DNA from: JALYXV01 sp963733505 | GTDB lineage: Bacteria; Actinomycetota; Acidimicrobiia; Acidimicrobiales; Palsa-688 | DNA length: 64,000 bases | Reading direction: 5' to 3' | NCBI GenBank assembly: GCA_963733505.1 | Contig: CAVTDW010000018.1 | Coordinates: 1 to 64,000, forward strand | Shown: one piece after another, positions 55,624-64,000 of the stretch | Layout: each line of letters opens with the position of its first letter | How positions within the stretch are numbered: the stretch's first letter is position 1 | The notes under the pieces: model-generated | Told to the model about the DNA's origin: nothing | The model's database searches: none | The model's input: only the letters and a program-made list of their open reading frames with translations | Program-made: the position numbers and the translations under genes

Positions 55624-56318
55624 TGGGTTCGACGGGCGGGACGCTTCGGTCAAGTCGCGCCTCAGGGCCGCGCTGGCCGCGTCAAACAGGGCGATGTCGC
55701 CGTTGTTGCGGTGGTACACGGCCGCGGGCCGACCGGTTTCGGCGTTCACGAAAAAGTAGATCTCACTGCCCTGCTCGCCCATCTCCAAAGCGGCCTCCTC
55801 CGGCGTCATTGGCTCGACCCTTGAGTCATTGATGCCCCTATCCGCCGCCTCTCCGGCGTCACGCACGATCCGATCCACCACACGCTCCACGACAGATCCA
55901 CGAAATGATCCGTGGCAGCAAGATCGCCCCGCGCCGTGGACCAATTTGTCGGGAAGTGTACTGACCCGTCGCCGACCCCGGTCGCGCTGGTCACCCGCAC
56001 GCAATCCGGCGGGTGTCGCCGGCCCCGCAATCGACGGCCACGGAACCGGTCGGCCTGCTGTTCCAGCTTGCCCACGACCCGCTCCACCGCGACGGAGACG
56101 TCGGTTGCCGCGGCGTGCGCCCGGACGATGCGGCCCTGGGCGAACAGGGTGATCTCGCACACCTCCCGCTCGGCGATGCGGGGGTTGCGCTCCTCGGAGA
56201 AACACACCTCCACACGATCGATTCCGCACTGACCCGCCAACCTCGCGACCTTTTCGAGGGTGACGCTCCGGAGCTTCTCCGGAACCTCCACGTTGCGAAC
56301 CCGGAACGCGATCTCCAT
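55624..56318 (-). CDS. hpf: Ribosome hibernation promoting factor, long form, frameshifted in its linker and running into a response regulator
   Basis: ATG 56318 follows GGGAGG by 6 bases and opens the S30AE/RaiA domain: MEIAFRVRNVEVPEKLRSVT, ARLAGQCGIDRVEVCFSEER, EITLFAQGRIVRAHAAATDV, SVAVERVVGKLEQQADRFRG. Between about 55990 and 55930 the frame is lost; the next frame contains the dimerising C-terminal domain of long-form HPF: RVEPMTPEEAALEMGEQGSE, IYFFVNAETGRPAAVYHRNN, GDIALFDAA. HPF pairs 70S ribosomes into inactive 100S dimers. No stop follows the C-terminal domain; the frame continues into the response regulator ending at 54802. A structured leader lies upstream. Confidence 0.85.
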
Positions 56319-56739
56319 GCCGGTCCTCCCGCGAGTGGTTCGATTCGGGTAGGGATTGCATGGGCCCGTGCGGCTGACCTGGTCTTTGACCCCACACTCG
56401 CCTGCAGCGGCAGTTGCGGGAAGGCGGCGGCGGCAACAGACACCGGACTGGTCGCCCGGTCTCGTCACCCAACGTCACCCATGAAACCCGCTTGGCGCCG
56501 TCTCCGCCCCAGGCCGACAGCCGGCCTGTGAACGGGCAGGGCTTACTCCTAAGTCGCACCATGCTCAGCAACCACGGGTTGCCTTACGTGGGTCGTTTCG
56601 CCTGCGACTGGCATCGACTTGCAACCACAGACCCGCACGAGGCCCATACGGCAGTGTAGGGACATCGGGTCCGCTCCGGTGGGGATGGGCAGCCGGCCCC
56701 GACTCAGCCGGCCGACCCCGGACGGCAGCCAGCTCGGAC
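56319..56739 (-). ncRNA. 421-base hpf upstream region with a candidate structured leader RNA
   Basis: No gene fits here. On the minus strand between 56620 and 56551, several complementary segments nest: AAGTCG (56615-56620) with CGACTT (56551-56556), inside it ATGC with GCAT, and a small hairpin GCAACC-CGT-GGTTGC (56568-56582) that competes with CCACG/CGTGG. Conserved-looking unpaired runs such as TAAGGCAAC lie between. Structured RNAs named raiA and raiA-hairpin are known upstream of raiA/hpf genes in Firmicutes and Actinobacteria, so this could be one. I cannot assign it to a class by eye. Confidence 0.4.
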
Positions 56740-57805
56740 TCAGCCGGCTCGGAGTTGGTCCTTCAGCTCGGCCAGGATGGGCACGGGACCAGGATCGATC
56801 CCCTCCTCGGCGGCCAGCCAGAACGACACCAGGTCCCCCATCAGGATCAGGTCGAACAGTTGCGCCAGATCCCCGTCGCCTTGGGCCCGTACCTCGACGA
56901 TCGACGCCACCACCTCTCGCATCACGTCCGCGATCAGGTCGAAACGGCGGCTCACCTGCGGATGCTCGCCGTCGTGGCGGAGTTGCACCAAGGTGAGCAA
57001 CTGGCGGCTGACGTCGCCGTGCTGCCCCCACCCGCACACCTCGTTGTGGCACAGCTCCGGCTGGGTGCTCCAAAACGCCGGCGCCTTGGCGTTCTCGTTG
57101 ATCTGGGTCTTCCACCGCTGCGCCGCGGCGGCGCCCACCAACCCGCCGCCATGCACCAACGGCCAGGTCCGACCGATGCGCCGGGCCAGCGCGGCGGCCT
57201 CGCCGCCCTCCCCCGCCCCCACCAACTGGTCGCGCCGGGGCTTGAGGAACTCCACCGTCTGGCCGATCCACGACCGCGCCCCCCGGAACAACCCGAGGTC
57301 CTCGAGCACCACCAACGGCGGGATCGCCATCGCCGCCACCGCGGTCCGGGGCTGGGGCAGGTCGGCCGGTACCGGAATCACCGGCGCACGCCATCCCGTC
57401 GCCAAACGGGCCAGTTCCCCGCCGCCGGTCACGGCGACCACCCGGGCGCCGTTGAGGGCGGCCGTGGTGGTTGCCTCGATCGTCTCCTCGGTATCGCCCG
57501 AGGCGGAGATGGCGAACACCAGCGTTGCCTCCCCGACGAACGCCGGGCACTCATAGGACTTCACGACCACCGCGGGCACGGGCAGGAGCGCACCCGCGGT
57601 CGCCAGCAGGATGTCGCCCGCGATGCCGCTGCCGCCCATGCCGAACACGACGATGTGTTCGACCGACTCGCCGTCGGCCAGGGCCCTGACGGCTGCGCTC
57701 ACCGACGTCCGCCGAGGCCGCGGCCACCGCCGCCTCGATCTGTTCGGGCAGGCCGGCCGTGGCCTCGAAGATCCCCTCGGTATCGACCACTGCCGACGTC
57801 ACCAC
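56740..57805 (-). CDS. SIS-domain phosphoglucose/phosphomannose isomerase-like protein, frameshifted near the N-terminus
   Basis: The N-terminus lies in one frame (MVTSAVVDTEGIFEATAGLP, EQIEAAVAAASADV) and the rest in the next (SAAVRALADGESVEHIVVFG, GMGGSGIAGDILL). One surplus base at the plus-strand CC of 57702-57703 explains the break. The SIS core shows FAISASGDTEETIEA (sugar-phosphate loop) and the C-terminal domain has WKTQINENAKAPAFWSTQPE. The family interconverts fructose 6-phosphate with glucose or mannose 6-phosphate. It belongs to the conserved actinobacterial cluster with Trm112 and ManB, so it probably feeds GDP-mannose synthesis. Restored length is about 354 residues. Confidence 0.86.
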
Positions 57806-57827
57806 GTGAGCTGCACCAAACCCCCGC

Positions 57828-58082
57828 TCACCCGGCCGAGGATTCGGCGGGGTCGAAGGTGGGCTTGATCCCGTCGGCTGCCGCCTTGGCCACGAGCCGG
57901 GTGTCTTCGGCGTCGTCGACGGTCACGGCTTCGTCGATCAGCATGATCGGGATGTCGTCGGCGACGGCGTAGCGGCGCTTCAGGCGGGGGTTGTACAGCG
58001 TGTCCTCGTCGGCGAAGTACAGCAGCGGCCCCTTGTCCTCCGGGCAGGCCAGTATCTCCAGCAGCTTGGGATCGAGTGCCAT
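57828..58082 (-). CDS. Trm112/UPF0434 family small zinc-ribbon-like protein
   Basis: The start at ATG 58082 (five bases after the manB stop) gives MALDPKLLEILACPEDKGPL, LYFADEDTLYNPRLKRRYAV, DDIPIMLIDEAVTVDD, the standard Trm112-like sequence. Only the first cysteine of the usual zinc pair is kept, so metal binding is doubtful. Eukaryotic Trm112 activates methyltransferases; bacterial members are less understood. In actinobacteria this small gene regularly sits between manB and the SIS isomerase gene, as here. At 84 residues it is slightly longer than usual. Confidence 0.88.
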   Translation of the reverse strand: MALDPKLLEILACPEDKGPLLYFADEDTLYNPRLKRRYAVADDIPIMLIDEAVTVDDAEDTRLVAKAAADGIKPTFDPAESSAG

Positions 58083-58087
58083 GGCTT

Positions 58088-59452
58088 CTACGACTCCTTG
58101 ATCAGGGCGACAACCTCGGCGGTGTGTTCCTCGCACGCCGCCGGCGTCGCCGCTTCCAGGTTGAGCCGCAACAACGGCTCGGTGTTGGACGGCCGCAGGT
58201 TGAACCACCAGTCGCCCACGTCGACGGTCAAGCCGTCGACCCACTCCTGGGTCACGCCCGGTCGCGCCGCCGGGTCGAAGGCCGCGGCAATCCGGCCGAT
58301 GACGGCGTTGGGGTCGTCCACCTCGGTGTTGATCTCACCCGAATCGGCGTAGCGCTCGAACGGCTTGCGCAGCTCCGACAGCGGCTGGTCGGACTTCGAG
58401 AGCACTTCGAGGACCACGAGGGCGGCGACGGAACCGGAGTCGGCCCGGTAGTTGTCCCGGAAGTAGTAGTGCCCGGAGTGCTCGCCCCCGAAGATGGCGC
58501 CGGTCTCGGCCATCACGGACTTGATGAACGAGTGACCCACCCGGGTCCGAATCGGCGTGCCCCCGCGCTCGGTGATGATCTCGGGCACCGACTTGGAGCA
58601 GATCAGGTTGTACAGGACCGACGAACCGGGGTACTTCTCGAGCATGGCCGCCGCCACCAGAGCGGTCGTCGTCGAACCCGACAACGGCTGGGCCTTGTCG
58701 TCCACCAGGAAGCACCGGTCGGCGTCGCCGTCGAAGGCCAGGCCCACGTCCGCCCCGACCGCCAGCACGCGAGCCTGAAGATCGCGCAGGTTGGCCAGCT
58801 GGATGGGGTCGGCGGGGTGGTTGGGGAAGTTGCCGTCGAGCTCGCCGTACATGACCTCGAGGTCGAAGGGCAGCTCCGAGAACAGCCGGGGCACGACCAT
58901 GCCGCCCATCCCGTTGGCCGTGTCGGCAACCACCCGCAGGGGCCGCAGGACGTCCCGATCGACGAACGACCGCACATGGGTGGCGAAGTCGTCGAGCATG
59001 TCGCCGGTGCTGACCGCCCCCCGCTCCCCGGCGGCGGCCGCTGCCGACGGCGCGTCGGCGGACGCGGCCACGGCCGCCTTGATCTCGGCCAGCCCGGTGT
59101 CCTCGCCCACCGGTCGGGCACCCGACAGGCACAGCTTGATCCCGTTGTACCGGGCCGGATTGTGCGACGCCGTGAACATCGCCCCCGGTGCGTCCAGGCG
59201 CCCCGAGGCGAAATACAGCTCGTCGGTCGACATCAATCCGAGGTCGACGACGTCGGTGCCCGTCGCCGTGACCCCGTCGATAAACGCCTGCGTCAGCTCG
59301 ACACCGGACTCCCGCATGTCCCGCCCCACCAGGATTCGGGGAGCGTCGACGAAGCCCGCGAAGGCGGTGCCGATGCGCCGCACCAGGCCAGCGTTGAGCT
59401 GGTCGGGCACCACACCCCGGATGTCGTAGGCCTTGAAGAGGGTGTCGAGCAT
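58088..59452 (-). CDS. manB: Phosphomannomutase/phosphoglucomutase
   Basis: The enzyme moves phosphate between C6 and C1 of mannose or glucose, giving mannose 1-phosphate for GDP-mannose and cell-wall mannans. Motifs: KAYDIRGVVPDQLNAGLVRR, the phosphoserine loop GAMFTASHNPARYNGIK, metal loop AFDGDADRCFLVD, sugar loop GGEHSGHYYF, and phosphate-binding RPSNTEPLLRLNLEA. At 454 residues it is full length. It heads the manB-Trm112-SIS unit on the minus strand, the order known in other actinobacteria. Confidence 0.95.
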   Translation of the reverse strand: MLDTLFKAYDIRGVVPDQLNAGLVRRIGTAFAGFVDAPRILVGRDMRESGVELTQAFIDGVTATGTDVVDLGLMSTDELYFASGRLDAPGAMFTASHNPARYNGIKLCLSGARPVGEDTGLAEIKAAVAASADAPSAAAAAGERGAVSTGDMLDDFATHVRSFVDRDVLRPLRVVADTANGMGGMVVPRLFSELPFDLEVMYGELDGNFPNHPADPIQLANLRDLQARVLAVGADVGLAFDGDADRCFLVDDKAQPLSGSTTTALVAAAMLEKYPGSSVLYNLICSKSVPEIITERGGTPIRTRVGHSFIKSVMAETGAIFGGEHSGHYYFRDNYRADSGSVAALVVLEVLSKSDQPLSELRKPFERYADSGEINTEVDDPNAVIGRIAAAFDPAARPGVTQEWVDGLTVDVGDWWFNLRPSNTEPLLRLNLEAATPAACEEHTAEVVALIKES

Positions 59453-59491
59453 GGCGGGCTCGACCTTAGTTGGGGCTGGGAAAGGGGTCAG

Positions 59492-62394
59492 TCACGGTGC
59501 AGATTCGCCGGTCTCCCCGCTCACGTCCCGACCGGCTGGAGCCGGCCCGGACCCGCCCGAGCCGTCAACATCGCTCCCGTGGCGCTGCGGCTCGACCTGC
59601 GTCGCAGGCCCATCGGTCTCATCGCGGGTCGGGCCGCCCGGCCCGCGCGGCCCACCCAGCCACGCCGTCTCGCCGTCGGCGTCGTCGCCCACATCGGGCG
59701 CCGCAGCCGTTCGGTCCGGGCCGGCTCCGCCAGCTCCGAAGGACTCCTCGGTCGCGGCCGTCGTACCGCTCGCCCCTCGGGGGCTGTTGCGCGTCCCGCG
59801 CCGTCAGGGGCACCGGAGCCACGGACGGCACCGGGCGCGGGGCCGAGTCCGCCCGGGAACCCCAGCCACGCGTCGATCTCGTCGGTGCCCGAGGCGCCGG
59901 CCTGGCCCGGCGCGCCGGCGCCCATCCCCGCCGCCAGCTCCCGTTGCATCCGGACATACGCCTCGTCGAGGCCGGCAACCGCGACCACGTCCGGGGTACT
60001 GGCGAGCGCCCGGCCGGCATTGGCGAAGGCCACCGGCTTGGCCCGGACCAGCCAAACCAACGCGGCCAGTCCCATGATCCCGAACAGGTAGCCGAACCAG
60101 TCCACCGGCGTGTAGCCGTAGTGCACCGTCACGTGGTGCGACGTCGGGATGACGACCATCAGGTTGGGGGCGACGCGATACGGACCCTTGGCCCCGGAGG
60201 CTTGCCAGTTGGGGAAGTACGAGACTTTCACCAGGACCGGCACGCCGACCGTGTCCACGTTGAACGACACCGAATGGTCACTCGACTTGATCTGGTCGAC
60301 CTGCACCGGCTGGAGCGCCGTCCGAGGCGGGTCGGTGCTCATGGGTGCCACCCGGCTCCACGCCTTGGGTCCCGACGCGGCGTACAGCACGTCCGCCCGG
60401 TTCTGATCGAGGTACCACGACTGCGAGGCATCGAGCCACGGTTTGCCGCCCTTGGCGATGCCATTCATCACGACCGGCTGATTGATCAGGGGGGCCACGA
60501 TCTGCGAGTCCGCGACCTCGTAGACCTTCCAGGTGCGCTCCTTGACCCCGTTCTGGGTGCCACCGGAATAGGTGACCGGCCACGGCCCCGAGGTCGCGCA
60601 CCAGTTGCAGGTCAGGATCGACATCGGCCTGCGCCTGGGTCTCGGGGGTGAGCGCCATGTAGTAGCGGACCCCCATCAGCTGCAGGTGCCGGACTCCGTC
60701 GGCGACGTTGGGGGCCGACGGGTAGGTGAGACCTCGCACCGGGTCGGACGGTTGCAGCGACAACTCGGCGGCGTTGATGAAGTGATACGGCGTGGTGGCC
60801 GACGATTCGTAGTAGAGGCCTTCCATCGAACCGATGCAGCTCTTGGTCCAATAGGGCAGGAGCATCAGGGCGTCGGGGGTTCCCATCTGGTCCAGTCCCG
60901 GCTCGTACTCCCACATGGCGCGGCCACACCCGTTGTCCTTGCCGACCTTCTTCATGGTGTCGATCAGGCCGAAATACTCCGCCCGCCGGGATTTGGTACT
61001 CGACTCGTACCCGCTGTAGTTCCAGTTGGCCCAACCGGGGATGAACGAGGTGTCGGAGTTGCTGATCCCGAGCCATTTGTACTTGCCGGTTCGGCTGTCG
61101 ATCGAGCCGCCGGGCAGGCCGTGCAGCGGGAAGCCCACCCAGATCCACACCGCCAGCGCCGCGACCACGGGCAGGGCCAGCGTCGACAGCCGCGACCAGT
61201 ACGGCACCGGGCCGTCCTTCAAGGGCTCGATGAGGGCCGCGCCCCCCTCGGCGACGGCCACACCCGCCAGCAGGTAGAGACACAGGAACCAGAACGGCAG
61301 GACCCGTGCGTTCCACAGCCGGGCCTGGGGCGCGAAGCGGAAGACCAGGACCGACAGCGTCGCCATGACGCTGATGAAGATCCCGAATTTCTGGCGGCGC
61401 AGGATGGACACGGCGAAGCCGACCAGGGCCAGCACGTAGAGCCACAGCATGTGGGCCGGAAACAGGTTGTGGTAGTACTGCCGCACCTTTTCGTAGCCCA
61501 TGTCGGTGGCGTAGGGCAGGCGCAGCAGGAACGGCAGCCACCAGAACGCCGCCAGTCCCGCAGCCACCGCGAACACCGGGGTGATCCAGCGCCAACTCCG
61601 GCGGTCCCAGCGCATGAGGGTGAGGACGAGTGCGCCGACGATGGCGAATATCGCAGGCAGCAGGTGGGACAATCCCGTCACGACCAGCACGACCGCAGCC
61701 AGCGCCCGGTATTTTCCCGTCTCCAAGCCTCTCGCGACCAGACCCAGGAAGACGAGGGCGGCGGACAGGCTGATCGAGAATCCGAACTCGCCCGCCAGCG
61801 TGGAGGCGATGTTGCCTCCGTAGATCGTGAAGTTACGCGAGAAGAGGAACGGCAAGGTGGCGGCGGCCAGGCACACCGGGCCGGGGAAGCGGAAGCGGGC
61901 CAGGCGGCCGAAGATGTAGGCGGCCAGCGGCAGGGACACCAGCCCGAGAACCGAGATCAGCTTGAACGCCACGTTGTACGGCATGACGACGCTGGCGATG
62001 ACGATGAGCAGACTCGGCAGCGGGAAGTAGAACACGAGTGAGGGGAATCCGGCGTACCAGTCCGGAGCCCAGCCGGTCAGCCGGAAATGGGGCAGCAGGT
62101 GATCGCGGAGAAATGCGGGCTGCCAGACGTGAGCCCCCATGTCGCCACCCGACGCCGTCGTGTTCAGAAATAGCTTGGACGGCTGGAGGTATTTGAAGAC
62201 GAAGCCGCACAGGAACGACACGATGACGAGGGTGATGATCGCCTCGGGCCAGTTGATCGACTCGGGCAGGTGCCACCGCCGGCGCGGTTCGTCAGGCCCG
62301 CGTTCGTCGAGCCCGAAGGCGAATTCCCCTCCTCCACCACGTCGTCGCCGGCAGCCGGACTGGGTGGACGGTCGGTGACATCGACAGCGGTCAT
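59492..62394 (-). CDS. Large polytopic membrane protein with PTPS-related domain, frameshifted at three or more sites
   Basis: The start ATG 62394 gives MTAVDVTDRPPSPAAGDDVV; a missing base in the GGGG at 62326-62329 joins it to DEPRRRWHLPESINWPEAII. About twelve helices follow, with the PTPS-related hallmark GDMGAHVWQPAFLRDHLLPH, TGWAPDWYAGFPSLVFYFPL. A surplus base at 60586-60589 breaks the frame after PDLQLVRDLG; it resumes as PWPVTYSGGTQNGVKERTWK. Near 59750 a third break separates the acidic/Gly-rich tail that ends at 59492 (GGSGPAPAGRDVSGETGESA). Restored length is about 965 residues. The family resembles GT-C glycosyltransferases and may act on lipid-linked sugars beside manB. Confidence 0.78.
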
Positions 62395-62466
62395 GGCGCC
62401 ACCATGTTGCCCTGATTCGGACCCGTTGGGCGATCATGCCCGTCGAGGTCGGAGACGACCGCCAGG

Positions 62467-62637
62467 TCAGCGCTCGCCGGCCGCCAAATCCAACAGCCGC
62501 GCCAGGGGCAGCTTGCCCTGATAGCCCTCCCACCAGCGAAGGTCGCAGGCGGAGCAACTCTTCAATATGACGCGCTCACCGGCGACGGACAAGGTGATCT
62601 CGACCATCTGATGGGCTTCGCACTGGGGACACTGCAA
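62467..62637 (-). CDS. 56-residue zinc-ribbon protein
   Basis: TTG 62637 has GGAGG 8 bases upstream. The product is MQCPQCEAHQMVEITLSVAG, then VILKSCSACDLRWWEGYQGK, with two CxxC knuckles about 28 residues apart that should bind one zinc. The tail LPLARLLDLAAGER is helical. Similar tiny ribbon proteins occur in actinobacteria beside the ManB cluster, but I know no function. Between it and the CPBP gene upstream on this strand is a tandem repeat. Confidence 0.7.
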   Translation of the reverse strand: MQCPQCEAHQMVEITLSVAGERVILKSCSACDLRWWEGYQGKLPLARLLDLAAGER

Positions 62638-62730
62638 CGGTGGGGCCTCCTGGTCGGGACATGAGCTTGCCCCACTACATCGGCACGATCCTGGGCGGCC
62701 TTGATGGATGGCACCATCCGGCGTCCTCGC

Positions 62731-62770
62731 CGCTTTGGGGTCGCGGCTTTGGGGTCGCGGCTTTGGGTCG
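62731..62770. repeat. Tandem repeat of GCTTTGGGGTCGCG, nearly three copies
   Basis: A 14-bp unit GCTTTGGGGTCGCG is present twice exactly and a third time with one G missing, ending about 10 bases before the CPBP stop codon. It lies in a 140-base gap and is probably a slippage-prone repeat with no coding role. Confidence 0.75.
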
Positions 62771-62777
62771 CGTCGGC

Positions 62778-63497
62778 TTAGCGCCGCAGCGTCAAGGTGA
62801 GCACCGTGACGGCGTTGAACGCGGCGTGGGCCACGATCCCCGGCCCCAACCGGCCCGTCTTGTGGGCCAGGAACCCCAGGATGAGCCCGAACAGCACCAG
62901 GGCAGCCAGCTGCAGGGGCTCGAAGTGGGCCAGGCCGAACACCAGCGCCGATCCCACCACGCCCGGGATGGGGCCGAGCCACCGCGACAGCGAGCGCAGC
63001 AACAACCCCCGGAAGAACAGCTCCTCCACGATGGGGGCGCCGATGGCGAGGAACAGCACCAGCACCGAGACCTGCAGCGCCCCATGGATGGCTGCGGTGT
63101 CGGTCTTGGCCGGTGCCTCGAGGCGGTGGCGCAGGGTTGGGTCCGCCCGCTCGAAGGGCCAGTAGAGCAGCGGGATGAGCGCCAGTTGGGTCCCGACCCC
63201 GACGACGATCCCGACCCCGGCGTCGAACGGCCATCGGAAAAACAGGCCGTAGTCGGCCCGCAGGTCGCCCGACCCGCGGAACCGGCTGTAGAGCACCACG
63301 CCACCGATGAGGCCGATCCAGAGCCCCGTGAGACCCAAGATGGTGACGGGCAGGGGCACCGGTTGGCTCGAGCCTTGGTGGTACCCGACCGCGCCGGCGG
63401 CGATCTGGATGCCGATGCCGCTGAGCAGCGTCCCGACGAGGAACGCGCCCACGGCCTCGCTCAACCCCGAATGCTTCGGGGTAGGAGGGCGCGGCAC
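62778..63497 (-). CDS. CPBP family intramembrane metalloprotease
   Basis: The 239-residue protein has six to eight helices and the CPBP/Rce1 signature: APIVEELFFRGLLLRSLSRW (Glu-Glu-x3-Arg), VFGLAHFEPLQL (His) and GIVAHAAFNAVTV (His-Asn). These residues form the active site of intramembrane CAAX-type proteases. In bacteria such proteins process or protect against peptides, often with unknown substrate. The start ATG 63497 fits the first helix. It stands between the zinc ribbon and DUF3499 genes on the same strand. Confidence 0.88.
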   Translation of the reverse strand: MPRPPTPKHSGLSEAVGAFLVGTLLSGIGIQIAAGAVGYHQGSSQPVPLPVTILGLTGLWIGLIGGVVLYSRFRGSGDLRADYGLFFRWPFDAGVGIVVGVGTQLALIPLLYWPFERADPTLRHRLEAPAKTDTAAIHGALQVSVLVLFLAIGAPIVEELFFRGLLLRSLSRWLGPIPGVVGSALVFGLAHFEPLQLAALVLFGLILGFLAHKTGRLGPGIVAHAAFNAVTVLTLTLRR

Positions 63498-63532
63498 CGC
63501 CTCAGTCTCGAGGGATTCTCAGCGCCCGACGC

Positions 63533-63802
63533 TCAGACGGCGATCGCCGGTGGGGCTTCGTGGGCCGCGGTCGGAGTCGGAGGGGGCGTAGCGGTCGACC
63601 GGGCGGTGCGCCGGTCGTGGAAGGACCAACCCTTCGGGGGGCGCAGCCTCCCGGCGTGAGCGGCGCACAGGGCGCTGTGGTGTCCGCCGGTGTCGGCATC
63701 GGAATCATCCAGCCAGACGTGCTGTCCGGCGTAGTCGTAACTGAGCCACGCCGACGCCGGCGCGCCGCAACCAGGACGAGCGCACCTCTGGGTTCCCGCC
63801 AT
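63533..63802 (-). CDS. DUF3499 family protein
   Basis: ATG 63802 gives MAGTQRCARPGCGAPASAWL, SYDYAGQHVWLDDSDADTGG, then SALCAAHAGRLRPPKGWSFH. The CxxxxC...C..H pattern and the closing PPKGW motif are typical of actinobacterial DUF3499 proteins, probably zinc-binding. The C-terminal 25 residues are Thr/Pro-rich. In other actinobacteria the gene lies beside a metallopeptidase and the manB cluster, matching this neighbourhood. It is divergent from the partial gene at the right edge. Function unknown. Confidence 0.82.
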   Translation of the reverse strand: MAGTQRCARPGCGAPASAWLSYDYAGQHVWLDDSDADTGGHHSALCAAHAGRLRPPKGWSFHDRRTARSTATPPPTPTAAHEAPPAIAV

Positions 63803-63897
63803 GCATTCACCGTATCCCCGACCACCCGGCCAAAACGTGGATGGCCCGAACCGATCGATGAGCCTGTTACCCACCTTGGCCCGCGTACGATGTCTGC

Positions 63898-64000
63898 ATG
63901 AGTCGTCAGCCGGGCGATTTGCGCCCTGGTCGTTCCGATCGTCCTGATCGCCCGCCGAACCCCCTAACCCCCGATCGCAACTGGCGATTGGTGGCCATCG
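63898..64000 (+). CDS. N-terminus of a gene cut by the right edge
   Basis: ATG 63898 opens MSRQPGDLRPGRSDRPDRPP, NPLTPDRNWRLVAI, open to the window end. An Arg/Pro-rich cytoplasmic start followed by the beginning of a hydrophobic segment suggests a membrane protein, such as a membrane-bound metalloprotease, but 34 residues are too few to assign a family. It is divergent from DUF3499. Confidence 0.5.
   Translation, partial: MSRQPGDLRPGRSDRPDRPPNPLTPDRNWRLVAI

Overview
The window is GC-rich DNA with densely packed genes, actinobacterial in character. GTG and TTG starts are common, and the gene content is typical of Actinomycetota: a DUF3499 / ManB / Trm112 / SIS-isomerase cluster, secA-prfB-ftsE-ftsX in a row, a long-form hibernation factor, and several lipoproteins with threonine/serine-rich tethers. 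An acidimicrobial-type actinobacterium is my best guess. No rRNA, tRNA, CRISPR array or intact insertion sequence was seen.

Layout. 0-8 kb: the 3' end of a membrane protein, small secreted proteins and lipoproteins, an HD hydrolase, a DUF3565-DUF1971 fusion, an Fe-S-type repressor divergent from folE, and a 63-residue protein behind a perfect CRP-type palindrome. 8-16.8 kb: two ABC half-transporters, a DHFR-like reductase with an NAD-dependent epimerase, an AAA ATPase and a groEL. 17.1-21.8 kb: a tight pair made of an Lhr-like helicase with an N-terminal PD-(D/E)XK-like domain and a UvrD-like helicase with a NERD-like domain. This pair is the best candidate for an undescribed nucleic-acid system. 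21.8-22.9 kb: a lower-GC patch with a damaged ECF sigma factor and a membrane-anchored partner. 22.9-29 kb: transglutaminase, alpha-E and ATP-grasp operon, zwf, and a class-I amidotransferase. 29-35 kb: thrS, a TerC exporter behind a manganese (yybP-ykoY) riboswitch, a glyoxalase-fold protein and two Tat-exported ferritin-like proteins. 35-48.4 kb: an EXORDIUM-like propeller protein, ATP-dependent DNA ligase, DUF885 and phosphoesterase proteins, a split DipZ (thioredoxin plus CcdA), DUF2252, a soluble MgtE-like protein coupled to an atypical Nramp transporter, and a hydrolase. 48.5-56.7 kb (minus strand): secA, prfB, ftsE and ftsX, with a repeat-rich gap between prfB and ftsE; upstream of secA lies a hibernation factor that reads in frame into a response regulator, behind a structured leader. 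56.7-64 kb: SIS isomerase, Trm112, phosphomannomutase, a large PTPS-related membrane protein, a zinc ribbon, a CPBP protease, DUF3499 and the start of one more gene.

A theme across the window is that at least a dozen otherwise well-conserved genes are split by a single-base shift, usually inside a run of two to five identical bases. So many independent lesions in housekeeping genes (prfB, SIS isomerase) and accessory genes alike look more like uncorrected sequencing indels than pseudogenes. I give the reconstructed extents and mark each site. Gene starts were chosen from ribosome-binding sites, overlaps with the preceding stop codon, and domain or signal-peptide limits.
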